Assembly: GCA_965153355.1 (NCBI GenBank)
Contig: OZ231127.1
Span: 31,558,001 to 31,622,000 of the forward strand
Direction of reading: 5' to 3'
DNA: 64,000 nt
From: Flaccisagitta enflata
Taxonomy: Eukaryota > Chaetognatha > Sagittoidea > Aphragmophora
The notes under the pieces are model-generated. The model had not been told where the DNA came from and did not search any database. It saw nothing but the letters and a program-made list of their open reading frames with translations. Below, piece by piece: positions 22,024-36,036 of the stretch (position 1 is the first letter of the stretch; each line of letters opens with the position of its first letter). A program made the position numbers and the translations under genes.

Positions 22024-23628
22024 ATGGCGTTTTTCAGCGTGTGGATGACAGCTTTGATCGGCCTCTCGATCGCCGTTTCTCCAGTCATGTCCTCTCATTG
22101 CGTGTCGTTCCCACGAGGACCACTTGTTCTCGAAGATGAGATTTACTCTTTCAAGTGCCCCAAGACTTTACGGTACAATCCGGATGACATACCCATGTTC
22201 ACTCTTGACAATCTGTACTTCACTAATCTTTCTTCGGGGCATAATCATGTTTTGTTTGAAACGCCGTCGATACCTCCAATGCTCATTAACTGTACGACCA
22301 AACTTAAGTACTTTGATGAAGACCGCAAATTGTCTTGTGGCAATCTCATGTCGCGTTTTCTCACTTTGGAGGAAGAACAAGCGATCGGTAATCAAAATCC
22401 TCATTATCAAGATTTCAAGCTTCGTGTCACGATCGCCGACGGACACTCAAGATTCCAATGTTATTCATCCAGCTACCAAACGGCATCATCATATTTGTCT
22501 TATAGTTTCCATTTTCTGAGCGTCATTGCGAAAGACTCTTTACGAATCTCCGCGGAACGTGTTGATTATTCATCGAGTGGAGAATCGACCTTCGACGTTT
22601 CTTGCGAAGCCACGATTAATGGCCAAGCTCAACTTTTCGGCGGTTACGACAAACACGTCAAGGACGAGACTTCCGAGGCGAAGCGAATCGCGTTTTCGAG
22701 ACGATGGTCGCGCGAAAATGTCACCCGCCAAATCAAGATGGGCAAAACGAGTGGCAAAGTCACGTTTTGGTGCGAAGTTGGCTACGCCACCGTTTGCGCC
22801 AACGACTGCGACAACGGTTGCGCCATCAGCGGCGCTAACGGCTGCAAAGCGCGAAATGTAACCAGCGTATGGCCGATCAGCAACATCACCGTGATGAGGA
22901 AAGAATTGACGCTTTTCTTGAATGGCTCGAAAATCGTCGACATTGAAGAGAAAGAGAAAGAAGAAGAAGCATCAACGCGTCCCACATCCGAAGCCACGCC
23001 GATCGACGATATTGGGAAAACGCCGACCATAAATCCCGAAGAAACGATGAAAGAGGGAAAGACGACAATGATGAACGAGATGACGACGAAAATGATGATG
23101 ACGACGAAAATGATGATGACGACGAAAACGATGACGACGTCGAAAATGATGATGACGACGAAAATGATGATGACGACTGAGAAGATGATGACGGTGTCGG
23201 ACACAGCGACGGCGGGAACTTCAACGGACGCATTGGGGACTTTCTCGAGGAAGACATCGCCGAAAACGGAAGAAATCACTCGGATCGATTCAGGCCGTAT
23301 TACAACTTTATCCCCACCATCGCTAAAAGAAGCAACAACGCCAATTTATGAATCCGTCTCTCCATCGGAACAGGCATCAACGGACACGATACACAATTAC
23401 ACGATATCCCCTCGCAATAACGGCGCTTGCGACCAATCATGCGTTTATTACGTGTACATGAAGCAATGGCAGTGGGTGGCGCTCTCCAGCGCGCTCTTCA
23501 ACGGCTGCATGGTAATGGTGTTCATTTATCAGCATCATTACAACCCGGTCAGTCCCGCGGCAAAGATTGACACGAAGAAAAACCAAGTCGCTGCCTCAAA
23601 AACTAAGTATCGCGAATCTTCGCCTTAG
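22024..23628 (+). CDS. Type I membrane glycoprotein, 534 aa, single exon
   Basis: I do not recognise the family. Residues 1-24 form a signal peptide (hydrophobic core TALIGLSIAV). The ectodomain has 11 cysteines between residues 26 and 274, including a C-x3-C-x3-C cluster at 258-266. Seven N-glycosylation sequons lie at about 68, 89, 232, 278, 287, 300 and 458. Cys194 and Cys250, each in a beta-strand-like setting (FDVSC, VTFWC), could be an Ig-type disulfide; this is inference. Residues 308-460 are an acidic, Thr/Ser/Pro-rich mucin-like stalk with a Met-Thr block (352-389) encoded by an atgatgacgacgaaa minisatellite. A membrane span (481-502) is followed by a ~32-residue basic tail. It is a likely cell-surface receptor or adhesion protein. 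Intronless structure and this layout also occur in large DNA virus envelope genes, but no viral neighbours are visible. The ATG follows a (CAA)n array directly. Confidence 0.85.
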   Translation: MAFFSVWMTALIGLSIAVSPVMSSHCVSFPRGPLVLEDEIYSFKCPKTLRYNPDDIPMFTLDNLYFTNLSSGHNHVLFETPSIPPMLINCTTKLKYFDEDRKLSCGNLMSRFLTLEEEQAIGNQNPHYQDFKLRVTIADGHSRFQCYSSSYQTASSYLSYSFHFLSVIAKDSLRISAERVDYSSSGESTFDVSCEATINGQAQLFGGYDKHVKDETSEAKRIAFSRRWSRENVTRQIKMGKTSGKVTFWCEVGYATVCANDCDNGCAISGANGCKARNVTSVWPISNITVMRKELTLFLNGSKIVDIEEKEKEEEASTRPTSEATPIDDIGKTPTINPEETMKEGKTTMMNEMTTKMMMTTKMMMTTKTMTTSKMMMTTKMMMTTEKMMTVSDTATAGTSTDALGTFSRKTSPKTEEITRIDSGRITTLSPPSLKEATTPIYESVSPSEQASTDTIHNYTISPRNNGACDQSCVYYVYMKQWQWVALSSALFNGCMVMVFIYQHHYNPVSPAAKIDTKKNQVAASKTKYRESSP

Positions 23629-24501
<873 letters not shown>

Positions 24502-24719
24502 TCGTGGAAATCAGTGAGATCTGTGGCAAGTGTAACCGCCGTGGGCGAGGCAGCTGCTTTTAAGCCCACTAACTATGAAATTTGGGAGAAAGTTGACGAC
24601 TTTTCCTCAAATAAAAATTGAATTTGCATTTTCAATTTTTGACTTTAGGGGATTTTTTGACAAAACCTTTTCTCTGAGGTTCCTGGGGCGGACCAAAAAA
24701 CTTTTTTCGGAAAGCACGA

Positions 24720-25105
<386 letters not shown>

Positions 25106-25157
25106 CTTTGTCTATCCGTCTGTCTGTCGATGCTTTTCCGTCTAGCTGATGGTATCT

Positions 25158-25293
<136 letters not shown>

Positions 25294-25860
25294 TTCACCA
25301 GCGTCATCAAGAAAAAAGCCATCAAGGGAGAACTTCGTAAAAAACTGTTGTCGTTGTTGTTGTCGTTGTTGTTGTCATTTCTGGAATCGAAAATCGTGTT
25401 TTCAGACAACAAAGTTGTGGAGGTTGAAGACTATTTGCCACCGCACTATAAACTTGAAGGACGTTGGGCAATCGGCCTCTAGCCTATTCTAAATCCCTGT
25501 GAACTCTAGTTGTCCCAACTATTGTTTCTTGATATGTTAAAGTGGATTTTATAGTTATATGATCAGAAATATTTGTACAGCCCTATGGGCTTGTCTAATC
25601 GTAAGTTCGTCACTTCATAGGTCCATATCTTACTGCAAGCTTGTTCTTCTGCCTTCGATGGTCTTTTTCACCATGGCACCCACTAGAGTTAACCTTTCCG
25701 CATTTTCTTGTGTACCTAATTGTCAAGCACCTAATTGCCAAGCACCTAATTGCCAAGCACCTAATTGCCAATTGCCACCCACCCCTCGCTGGTGCTTTTG
25801 CCAGTTGAGCTTGGGGCCTTAACCTATTCGTCTATCACATCACTCACCTGGAGCAAACCA
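25294..25860. other. Intergenic with an 11-bp tandem motif
   Basis: 'cacctaattgccaag' is repeated four times at 25715-25775. Otherwise no supported gene. Confidence 0.45.
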
Positions 25861-26266
25861 CAATGGCAATTGGTAACAGGTTGCCCAAGGGCAATATGTG
25901 GTTAGCGTGATTGTGAATTGGAGTGAGAGGAAGCAAGGCAGCGGCCCTGAAGGAGACGAAGTCCTGTAGAACACAGAGGGACTTTCGTTCGTCCGTCCAT
26001 TCATCCGTCCATCAGTCCGTCCATTCCCCCCAAGCTCTCTCAGGCCTGAAATCTGCCCTCTCAGGCCTTGATCTGTAAGAGCAGATTTAGAGCCTGAAAG
26101 GTCGGGACAGATTTCAGGCCTGAAAGGGTAGATTTCAGGCCTGAGAGAGCCAAGGGGGGACGGATGGACGGACGGATGGACAAACGGACGAACGAACGGA
26201 CGGACAAATGAAAGTCCCCATCTGTTCTACAGGACTACGTTCCCTTCGGAGTCGCTGCCCAAAAAA
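25861..26266. mobile_element. FB-B copy 2, almost fully palindromic
   Basis: Inverted repeats at 25937-25997 and 26200-26260. Unlike other copies the interior is itself an inverted repeat (aagctctctcaggcctgaaa ... tttcaggcctgagagagcc), so the body could fold end to end. The head at 25861-25936 matches that of FB-B copy 1. Confidence 0.78.
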
Positions 26267-26619
26267 CAGACAGATAGATTGCTGTAAGCGACGACAAAAC
26301 GGCTAAGTTCGAGCGCCTATTATTTTCATGCGTTTCATGAGATTGATGCATGATGGTGACAAATTCGGGAATATCTTCTCAGTAATGACAAAAATTGCGC
26401 ACCTTTTAATTGCTTTCTCCATTCGTCCATCAGTGGGTGACAATCCAATGAAAAATAGTGAAAACGCAGTTCCGCCGATAACCTTCCCGTCCGTGTTGAC
26501 ATCCCGGCCGAGAAAACGGCTTTGATAAAAGTTACTTTCTCGTGGTTATTCTGGAGACCTGTGAAGCGAGCTTTGAAGCGAAGTGTGGTTCTTAAACCTC
26601 AAATCCTTTTTTCCCCGCA
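26267..26619. other. Intergenic, nothing recognised
   Basis: No supported gene or repeat. Confidence 0.4.
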
Positions 26620-26700
26620 ACATCTTCTTTTTCTTCTTTTTCTTCTTTTTCTTTTTCTTCTTCTTCTTCTCTTTCTTCTTCTTCTTCTTCTTCTTCTTCT

Positions 26701-26742
<42 letters not shown>
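26620..26742. repeat. (CTT)n followed by (CT)n
   Basis: Imperfect TTC/CTT array passing into about 18 CT units. Confidence 0.93.
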
Positions 26743-26743
<1 letters not shown>

Positions 26744-26866
26744 TCCTTTAAGAACGATTTTGTCTTTTTCACTTTCCGCGACGCACGGCAGAGACAACTT
26801 TAATGACTGTAAATTTCAATTTCTTTAACTTTTTGAATGCGAACAAATCAAAGTTTGATTCGAACA

Positions 26867-26870
26867 GAGA

Positions 26871-26967
<97 letters not shown>

Positions 26968-26976
26968 ACACACACA
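26867..26976. repeat. (AG)n-(AC)n microsatellite
   Basis: AG array with one AT interruption, ending in a short AC run. Confidence 0.96.
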
Positions 26977-27199
26977 GCGGCGTAGGAGAGTAAAGATTTT
27001 AAGGACTTCAAACTCAAATTGGTGTCCGACGAATTTAGTGTCCCAACTGAAGCCAACCAACAATTTTTGCCATATAACTATTAATACTTGTGATTAATGT
27101 TGTTAAGTACTCAATTTTCCCTTTCCTTCATTTCTTTACTTTACTTTCTTTTCTTTTTCCAATTGAAGTCCCTGAAGTCCCTTCTCCTACGCCGCTGCA

Positions 27200-27279
27200 C
27201 ACACACACACACACACATACAGAAAGACACACAGACAGAAAAACACAGACAGACAGACGGACAGACAAAGATGATGAAA

Positions 27280-27332
<53 letters not shown>

Positions 27333-27348
27333 TGATGATGATGATGAC

Positions 27349-27395
<47 letters not shown>

Positions 27396-27630
27396 GGATG
27401 ATGATGATGATGATGATGACGAGGATGATGACGATGACGAGGATGATGATTATGAAGAAGAAGAAGAAGAAGAAGAAGAAGAAGAAGAAGAAGAAGAAGA
27501 AGAAGAAGAAGAAGAAGAAGAAGAAGAAGAAAAAGAATAGAAAGAAGAAGAAGAAGAAGAAGAAGAAGAAGAAGAAGAAGAAGAAGAAGAAGAAGAAGAA
27601 GAAGAAGAAGAAGAAGAAGAGGAAAAAGAG
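27200..27630. repeat. Compound CA / GAT / GAA array
   Basis: A short (CA)n and CAGA tract (27200-27266) leads into (GAT)n (27268-27450), then (GAA)n (27451-27625) with one tag interruption. Frames encode only poly-Asp, poly-Met, poly-Glu or poly-Lys. Confidence 0.95.
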
Positions 27631-28202
27631 AGCACATCTTCTACGTTGATTGCAGGCGCAGGCTTATATCGGCCGCCACAAAAAGAAACTTATCACGTTT
27701 CGAATTTGCGAAATTCAGTGAAAAAAAAAGAAAAGTTAGATAAAAAAAAAAAACAGGGAAAAGAGTGAGACTTTGCCGCTTTTATTTTGATGAATTAGAT
27801 TTGGGTTAGGCCGAGCCGCTCTTGATACTGATATTGTTCTTTTTCTTGCACTAGATTTTGCTGTTCCCTCTTCCTGTACAATCAGTGATCTTGTGTTTAG
27901 AAATAGAAAGTCGATGCATTGAACTCATAGTTTTCTGTCAATTGAAGATTTAAAATAAAACATAAGGCACATAAGGCAAAAGACAAAAACAGAAACAATT
28001 TTCATTGCTTAATTGATTTTTTGACTCGCTGCCCCCGTTCACGTTATCTTGTATAAATCTTAATGCAGATTAAAACAATTATATGTAAAACGATTTCGGC
28101 TGATTATTCTGATATATTTGGCAATAAAAAGAAAGTTTGGAGGCGACCTTCTCCAAACCGGAGATTGCAAAACGAATGAGAACGGAAACTAAACCCAGAA
28201 AA
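27631..28202. other. Intergenic, possible isolated splice acceptor
   Basis: At 27643-27655 a plausible 3' splice site (acgttgattgcag) is followed by a 21-codon open frame to a TGA at about 27720. With only GAA arrays upstream I cannot attach it to a gene. Confidence 0.2.
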
Positions 28203-28770
28203 AAAAGGAGGCAGAGGAAAAGAAGTAGAGACGGAGAAGAAGAAGATGGTGAAGAAGAAGAAGAAGAAGAAGAAAAAGAAGAAGAAAAAGAAGAAGAAGA
28301 AGAAGAAGAAGAAGAAGAAGAAGAAGAAAAAGAAAAAGAAAAAGAAAAAGAAAAAGAAAAAGAAAAAGAAAAAGAAAAAGAAGAAGGAAGAGCAGGAGAA
28401 GGAGAAGAAGGAGAGGAAGAAGAAGAAGAAGAGGAAGAAGAAATAGAAGAAGAAGAAGAAGAAGAAGAAGAAGAAGAAAGAGAAAGAGAAAGAGAAAGAG
28501 AAAGAGAAAAAGAAAAAGAAAAAGAAAAAGAAAAAGAAAAAGAAAAAGAAGAAGAAAAAGAAAAAGGAAAAGGAAAAGCATTAGTCGCGAAAAAGAAAAA
28601 GAAAAAGAAAAAGAAAAAGAAAAAGAAAAAGAAAAAGAAAAAGAAAAAGAAAAAGAAAAAGAAAAAGAAAAAGAAAAAGAAAAAGAAAGAGAAGAAGAAG
28701 GAGAAGAAGCAGAAGCAGAAGCAGAAGCAGAAGAAGAAGAAAGAGAAAAAGAAAAAGAAGAAGAAGCTTA
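28203..28770. repeat. GAA / GAAAAA purine array
   Basis: About 570 bp of alternating GAA, GAAAAA and GAGAAA arrays, a long polypurine-polypyrimidine tract. The 216-codon Lys/Glu frame begins in non-repeat DNA but has no other complexity. Confidence 0.93.
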
Positions 28771-29022
28771 GAAAACATCAAACATGAAGTGTAGCGGAGG
28801 AAGAGGAGAATTTTGAATTTGAGGTGCCGTGAATCAAGCAACCACTGAGCCTCTAGGATCAATGCACCCTGTCACACGGTGGCTGAGTTTCAATAACCAA
28901 AATTTTTGAGTGAACCTAAAATTCGTGATCTTTTTTTTCTTTTTTTTTATTCGCTGATGACATCGACACCATTGCATTGACTATCACATAAACGACGAAG
29001 TCAACCAGGATGGTCAGTTAGT

Positions 29023-29396
<374 letters not shown>

Positions 29397-29843
29397 ATCT
29401 ATTAATAATCACGATACGGCAGTCACCAATTCACCAATTCATTAATAGAGTTGTTGGAACGAAGGACAAAATCGAACAAAAAGAGAGATTTAAATCCGAA
29501 ATAAATTGTTGTACATCAAGCCGCTTTGGGAAGAAAAAAGTTCTCCTTCCTCTTTTCTTTTTTTTTTTTTTTTTTTTTTTATCTTTTGAAAGGGAGGTAC
29601 ATGTTAAAAATCTCACACAGAAACACAGACGAAAAAGTGAAACAGTTCCAATCTTGATCTCATCTGCATCCAAAAACAATCGAATTTAGAATTTTTAAAA
29701 GGCGACAACCGAATTCCGCTTCTTTTTTTTTTTCTTTTTTTTCTTTTTTTTTTTTTGACAACTTTCACACGTACAAACATTCAGTCATCACTCATCAGTA
29801 TTTTATAAGGTATAATAATCAACTTTGTGTACAAAATAACATA
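29397..29843. other. Intergenic with two poly-T runs
   Basis: T-rich runs at 29560-29580 and 29722-29755. No gene. Confidence 0.5.
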
Positions 29844-30260
29844 CCACGCGAATCAAAAAAAAAAAAAAAAGACGCACTTTTGGATGGCAGATTTTGCCTA
29901 TAACAATTAAGGAAACTAGGTAAAATCTTAGGTCATTTGAAAGCCCTTCAAAAGTACTTTCATTTGGCACCAATCTGGTAATGCTATCTTTTTTCGTTTA
30001 GAAATGGCATCAGTTTGAATGAAAACACTGCCCATTTTAGTTTCGCAATCGCTATGTAAAAATGCATTTTAGCAAAATAGTGCTTCTTTTGCAGGGCTCT
30101 AGCTTCCAAACCGTTTGAGCTACAAACCTGGGATTAGTCTAGATTGAAAGAAAATTTGAAAATCTTTCAAAATGTACTTTTTAAAAATAGTTAAAAATAA
30201 TTTTCATATGCATTTTATCAATTAATTTATAGGTGCGTCTTTTTTTTTTGATCCAAGTGG
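29844..30260. mobile_element. TA-flanked MITE 'CCACGCGAATCA', 417 bp
   Basis: Left end 'ccacgcgaatcaaaaaaaaa' then 'gacgcac'; right end 'gtgcgtc', T run, 'gatccaagtgg'. The two are ~33-bp imperfect inverted repeats, flanked by TA at 29842-29843 and 30261-30262. The same terminus occurs in the 3' flanks of the 57-61 kb gene (60695 and 61445). Confidence 0.72.
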
Positions 30261-30262
30261 TA

Positions 30263-31024
30263 GTATTCCCCACTTAAGTCTTATAGGTGTTATATTGTTA
30301 ACTAAAAACGCATTTGAAGTTTTTTTTGCAATCAGCATTGAGTCAATTTTTCCGAACGCCAGCCCATTTTTTTGATCACTGTAAAGCTTTGTATTGCGGT
30401 GTTCATGAAAGTTCATATAGATACAGTGGATTCCATCCCGACTTGAGATTTTCCATTGAATACTTTGATAATTGAACGGGGTTGCGGCACTATGAAAATT
30501 ATGTCTCATAGTCATGAAACTCGCCAAGTCCTCATTATTATTTGAGTGATGATAGTTCCTACTGTTGGAGAGGTTTTTTAAAGATTAGAGAGTCCTACCC
30601 TACAGTCCCTGCTATTTACCAATTGTGAAGCAAACGAAAGAGCCAAGCTAATAACACGAATCAAGCGACGGCAACACATCCTACGGTAGTGAGTAGTGAT
30701 GCATCTTTCCCCTCTAGGCATTACCCCCCCCCCCCCCGTCTTTTCCCCAATCTGATCCAAAGCACAAAAAGTCAGGTGATGAAATGAAAGAAGAGAAGGA
30801 GAAGATGGGAAAGAAGAAAAGAAAAGAAGGGAAAAGAGAGAAGAAGAAATTAGCAAATCAAATTCGAAGACTATCAAGACAAACAGTTGACGAGTCGAAA
30901 CAACGATTAAGAATCCAGGTTACCGCCACGCTTCCTTCGACTCTTTTTGGCGCTTCCTCCGTCTTTTTTTTTTCTGGCGCTTCCTTCGACTTTTTTTCGG
31001 CGCTTCTCCTTAACCATACGGCGC
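30263..31024. other. Intergenic, no gene seen
   Basis: Contains a C15 homopolymer near 30725 and a purine-rich stretch at 30784-30855. From 30930 the motif 'ggcgcttcc' recurs four times ahead of the 31 kb hairpin. Confidence 0.45.
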
Positions 31025-31187
31025 TTCCTAAAGCATTCCAATGCTTTCTTTCCCCTTCATAGATGCACCTGCAAAAGGGAAACACTGAGGAAAAAGACTG
31101 CTAGTATATATTGTCTTTTCCTCAGTGTTTCCCTATGGCAGTTGCATCTATGAAGGGGAAAGAAAGCATTGGAATGCTTTAGAAGCT
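31025..31187. repeat. Long near-perfect hairpin, ~75-bp arms
   Basis: Left arm 31025-31101 and right arm 31111-31187 are inverted copies (aaagcattccaatgctttct ... agaaagcattggaatgcttt) with a loop of about 10-15 bases (tgctagtatatatt). Only a few mismatches occur, mainly at 'gcacctgcaaaagg' against 'ctatggcagttgc'. A transcript across it would form a stable duplex. Confidence 0.85.
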
Positions 31188-31410
31188 GCGAAATCCCCCC
31201 TAACCAGACTCTTTCTCCTTCTCCTTCCTGCTCTTCTCACCACTTCTCCCTCTCTAAACCTTTCTCCCTCCACGCCTTCTCTCCATCGATCCTTCTCCTC
31301 TCCGACCATTGCATCTCCCTCTCCCCTTCCTCGTCGATATCGCCACAAGGAGTAGTATGCATCTCTTCCGACGACGAAGTATTATCGGCTTCATGGAATT
31401 CATGTCCCGG

Positions 31411-31508
<98 letters not shown>

Positions 31509-31538
31509 AAACAACAACAACAACAACAACAACAACAA

Positions 31539-31592
<54 letters not shown>
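31411..31592. repeat. (CAA)n array
   Basis: About 60 CAA triplets with two AAA interruptions. Confidence 0.96.
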
Positions 31593-31787
31593 CTACACCA
31601 CCAACAACACCTAAATTTTGCGTGTCGATCTGAAGCTGTATTGACAAGCAACGAGCGAGAGAAGGTGTTGTTGAGTTTTTGAAAAAAAACCGCCAAAGTC
31701 AGCAACTTCGCAAAAGTTACCTGAAACTAAATACGTAGTAATGTTTGCTCTCTCTCTCTCTCTTCCGGCCAAAAATTTAACGTTCAC

Positions 31788-32176
<389 letters not shown>

Positions 32177-32292
32177 ATCCAAAGAATTTGAGTAAAATTA
32201 TGAAGAAAGACGGGAAGACAGACAGATGTGTCGGAGAGATACTGAGACAGACACTTAGCAAGAGTAACAGACTGAATGACGGAGTGACAGAA

Positions 32293-32752
32293 AACAAGGC
32301 CGGATATACGACTACCCTATCCATCCTGAGAGGTCAGATTTTAGGCTTGAGAGGCTTGGGAGGATTCATATATGGACTTATAGGGCTTATTTTGGGCTAA
32401 AGAGGGCTAAGTTTGGTCATGAGAAGGCTAATTTTTGATCTGAGAGAGCCAATCCTGGACCTGAGAGAGCCAATCCTGGACCTGAGAGAGGGGATTTTAG
32501 GTCTGAAAGATTTGGGCCTCTTTGGACTGATTTAAAGCTTGATAGAGCCAGATTTGGGCCTGAGAGGCCTCCGGGGGATGTACGGACGGACGAACTGACA
32601 GATAGATGGATGGATGTAACAAAACTCACCCCTGTCTCCTACAGGACATCAGCCCTTTGGGGCCGCTGCCCAAAAAGGAAACCGACTAACCAACAGACGG
32701 ACGGACGGACCGACATGGCGGGGTGTAGAGTCGCGTAGCACATGACTAAAAA
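32293..32752 (-). mobile_element. GTCY element broken by a truncated FB-A
   Basis: The left portion aacaaggccggatatacgac (32293-32325) and right portion 'cagacggacggacggaccga' to 'catgactaaaaa' (32678-32752) flank the FB-A fragment at 32326-32677. The middle of the GTCY element has been lost. Confidence 0.65.
32326..32677 (-). mobile_element. Truncated FB-A fragment
   Basis: A 'gagaggcttgggaggatt'-type minisatellite, a (GGAC)n tract and a single inverted repeat ending ggccgctgcccaaaaag at 32677. The opposite inverted repeat is absent. Confidence 0.7.
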
Positions 32753-32971
32753 TGGAACGATCTTCATAGGCTCGTAGCACAGCAGAGGCTCACGCCTGAA
32801 ACACACAAAAATACAAGAGACAGAAGTGAAAGACATTGAGATAGCAGGAAGGATAATAACATCGAGTTGACTCTGTACTCATCGGCGTTCTTCTTGAACA
32901 CACAATGGAAAAGTGAAATTGACTTTTTTAGCCGGTTCAAACTTTTACCGGCTAATGCCGTTTGTGCCGAA

Positions 32972-33228
<257 letters not shown>

Positions 33229-33449
33229 ATCTAAATTCAAATTCAAAATAGATGGACTTTCTAAAGAATGGCAGCATCGACGACGTTGGTATGACAGAGA
33301 CGACAGCGATGATGATTGCAAACAAGATGAAGACGAAGACGAAGATGCGATGTTGTTACAGGACCAATACAGTTGTCATAACGATGACGAAAACAACAAT
33401 GAAAAGTACAAAGTCAACGAAAAGAAGAAGGAGAACCAGAAGAACATGA

Positions 33450-33945
<496 letters not shown>

Positions 33946-34754
33946 TCCAAACCGACGGCGATGAAGACAAGTGAGTGAAGACCCAACAAAACGACAGCAG
34001 GAAAATGACAGAAAATGTTTATGGTTTGGGTTAAACTGCGGCTGTCGGGCTGCCTCAGGCGGCCGAGTAGAACCACGATGGTGGCGAAGACGACGACAAC
34101 GACAACGATTGTGATGATGACAATGAAAAGGGCAGAAAAAAAAAAAGAAAAGAAAAAAGTTAAGGAAAGGAAAAAAGAGAAGAAAAGGAAATGGAGTGAA
34201 GCAGCTAATGGTAGAAGCATCGAAGGAGAAGGACAAAAAGAGCACCGGAAGAAATGAAAGAAGGAGGAATAAAAACAACCCAATTTCTACTATCAACGTC
34301 GACGACCAAAGACGCACAAAAACATTCGGCACATTCACCAATACCAATGACCAAATTCTGTTATAGAAACCAAATCATGTTATAGAAACAATCATCTACC
34401 AGATCCTTTGATCAGTACTAACCCCAAACAAATTCATAACCATTTGTCCATCTTACCCCGCCATTACGGAAATCTGCCATTAACAGATATGGAATACATT
34501 ATTAGTATTAGTATTTGTCCATTCATGCCGTGCCAGTTCCTTCTTTACATTGGCAGTAATAGAAATTCACCTGTAACAGATAAAGTTTGTCTAACCCTTG
34601 AGATTTCCTATTGCAGGTTAGAAACCATCGTCTCTTTGAACTGTTTGATCCTTTTATCAAAGTAACCTTCAGATCCACGCTATTTAGAATTGAGATAAAT
34701 GCTTCGAGGCTTGAACAGGGCCTCAAAAAGATGAGTAAAGCGCACACTGATAAG
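33946..34754. other. Intergenic, nothing recognised
   Basis: Purine-rich stretch at 34130-34260; otherwise AT-rich with no supported exon. Confidence 0.4.
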
Positions 34755-34917
34755 AACAAGGCCGGATACACGGCCAATACCAGTTGCGGACGGGTGGGCA
34801 GGGGCGGAAATGCGCGTTTTCACACTTTCCAACTCGATCACCATGACCAACGGAAGGACCGACCAACGGACGGACGGACAAAGCCTCTTATAGAGTTGCG
34901 TGTCCGCAACTAAAAAA
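34755..34917 (-). mobile_element. GTCY element, 'gttgcg' subfamily, minus
   Basis: aacaaggccggatacacgg, 'cagttgcggacgggtgggca', (GGAC)n tract, 'aaagcctcttatagagttgc', 'gtgtccgcaactaaaaaa'. Mirror-orientation partner of the 8008-8179 copy. Confidence 0.82.
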
Positions 34918-35605
34918 GGCAAAGAATCGAACATCCTTTGTTTTTTTAGACCTGCACAAACATCCAGTTTTCCCTACTTCTAATAAGTGGTTTGCAAAAC
35001 ATGCGACTCTATGATATTTTAATGTAGATTTTGTGTGATGCTATTATATGCTTGAGAGGTAAAGAACTATACAAATAATGAGATGTTAAAGCTTAACACT
35101 GCTGTCAATGATGCAAGACGCAAGATTTTTAGTTTTTCCCGTCGTGAAAGTACAAGAGAAATCCGAATGTGTTATGGTCATGATTCGCATACTTGTGGTT
35201 TTGAAACGACAATATAAGATCGTTTTAAAACTGCATAAGAACGCCCGTTTCAAAACGGCTTTTTTAAGCATTTTTGTGACAAAAATTCATAATTTTTGTT
35301 ACAACAATCCACTTTTTTGCATTTTTGAAACGATTTTTGGCGGTTTAATACGTTATAAAGGAAAGCCACGGAATATCTCCATGATTCCATATCTTAAATT
35401 TTTCACAGACGCAGTAGTCGCTTCTTACAAAATTTACCAAGGCTACATAACCACACCTTGGACGGTCTTTTGGTAACTATTGATGAATCTTATACTTTAG
35501 TTTGTTTTTTTAAAATTGTATGTCTAATGTCTCTGTAGTAGCATAGTCATTGTTGTTTGAGTGTGTCATCTGCACATGTATTTTTGTGCGAAGTAAAACT
35601 AAATA
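34918..35605. other. Intergenic, weak 122-codon frame
   Basis: A plus-strand frame at 35108-35476 has no domain, no low-complexity explanation and no splice support. Part of it lies in a local palindrome (tgacaaaaattcataatttttgttaca in parts). I do not call it a gene. Confidence 0.3.
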
Positions 35606-35721
35606 TATAAGCCACTTTTTGGTCTAAGTTGGTCCATCTGTTGATCATAAAGTTGTTTTTTTGAGGTTTTCTGCTCCTGCCCACTTATATGTATCTAATG
35701 CTGCTGTGTATACGGCCTTGT
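35606..35721 (+). mobile_element. Eroded GTCY element
   Basis: 'ttggtctaagttggtccat', then 'tctgctcctgcccactt' and the end 'gtgtatacggccttgtt'. The palindrome is lost. Confidence 0.6.
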
Positions 35722-36036
35722 TTTATGTAGAATAAGAGTACGCGTGAAATTTATGGTGAATAAATTTGCCCATGCTTTTTTGGATGGTACCCAGCAGGGG
35801 TGTCATGAACTATTGATTTTAAAAATCGACCGGGTCAAACAAATCATGGTAGAACCCCCCCCAAAAAATCGACCAAAATTGACCATAGGTCGATCCTTTT
35901 GCCAGTTAGCCCTTTTACTAAGTAAAAATATTATTTAGTCACAGCATAATGTATTAGAAGCCGCTCTTTATCACAAAATAGGTTATCCACTTTGAAGTCA
36001 AGTATCAATATAGAAATAGAAAAAAGAGGAGAGACA

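Noticed and set aside
22024-23628. Calling the glycoprotein a viral envelope gene
   Set aside because: Only the general layout fits. No capsid, polymerase or other viral genes are near it and no diagnostic motif is visible, so it is left as unknown.
28137-28787. 216-codon Lys/Glu-rich frame resembling a nucleolar acidic-basic protein
   Set aside because: Entirely GAA/GAAAAA array after the first ~25 codons.
35108-35476. 122-codon plus-strand frame
   Set aside because: AT-rich with a local palindrome inside, no domain, no flanking signals. Chance is as likely.
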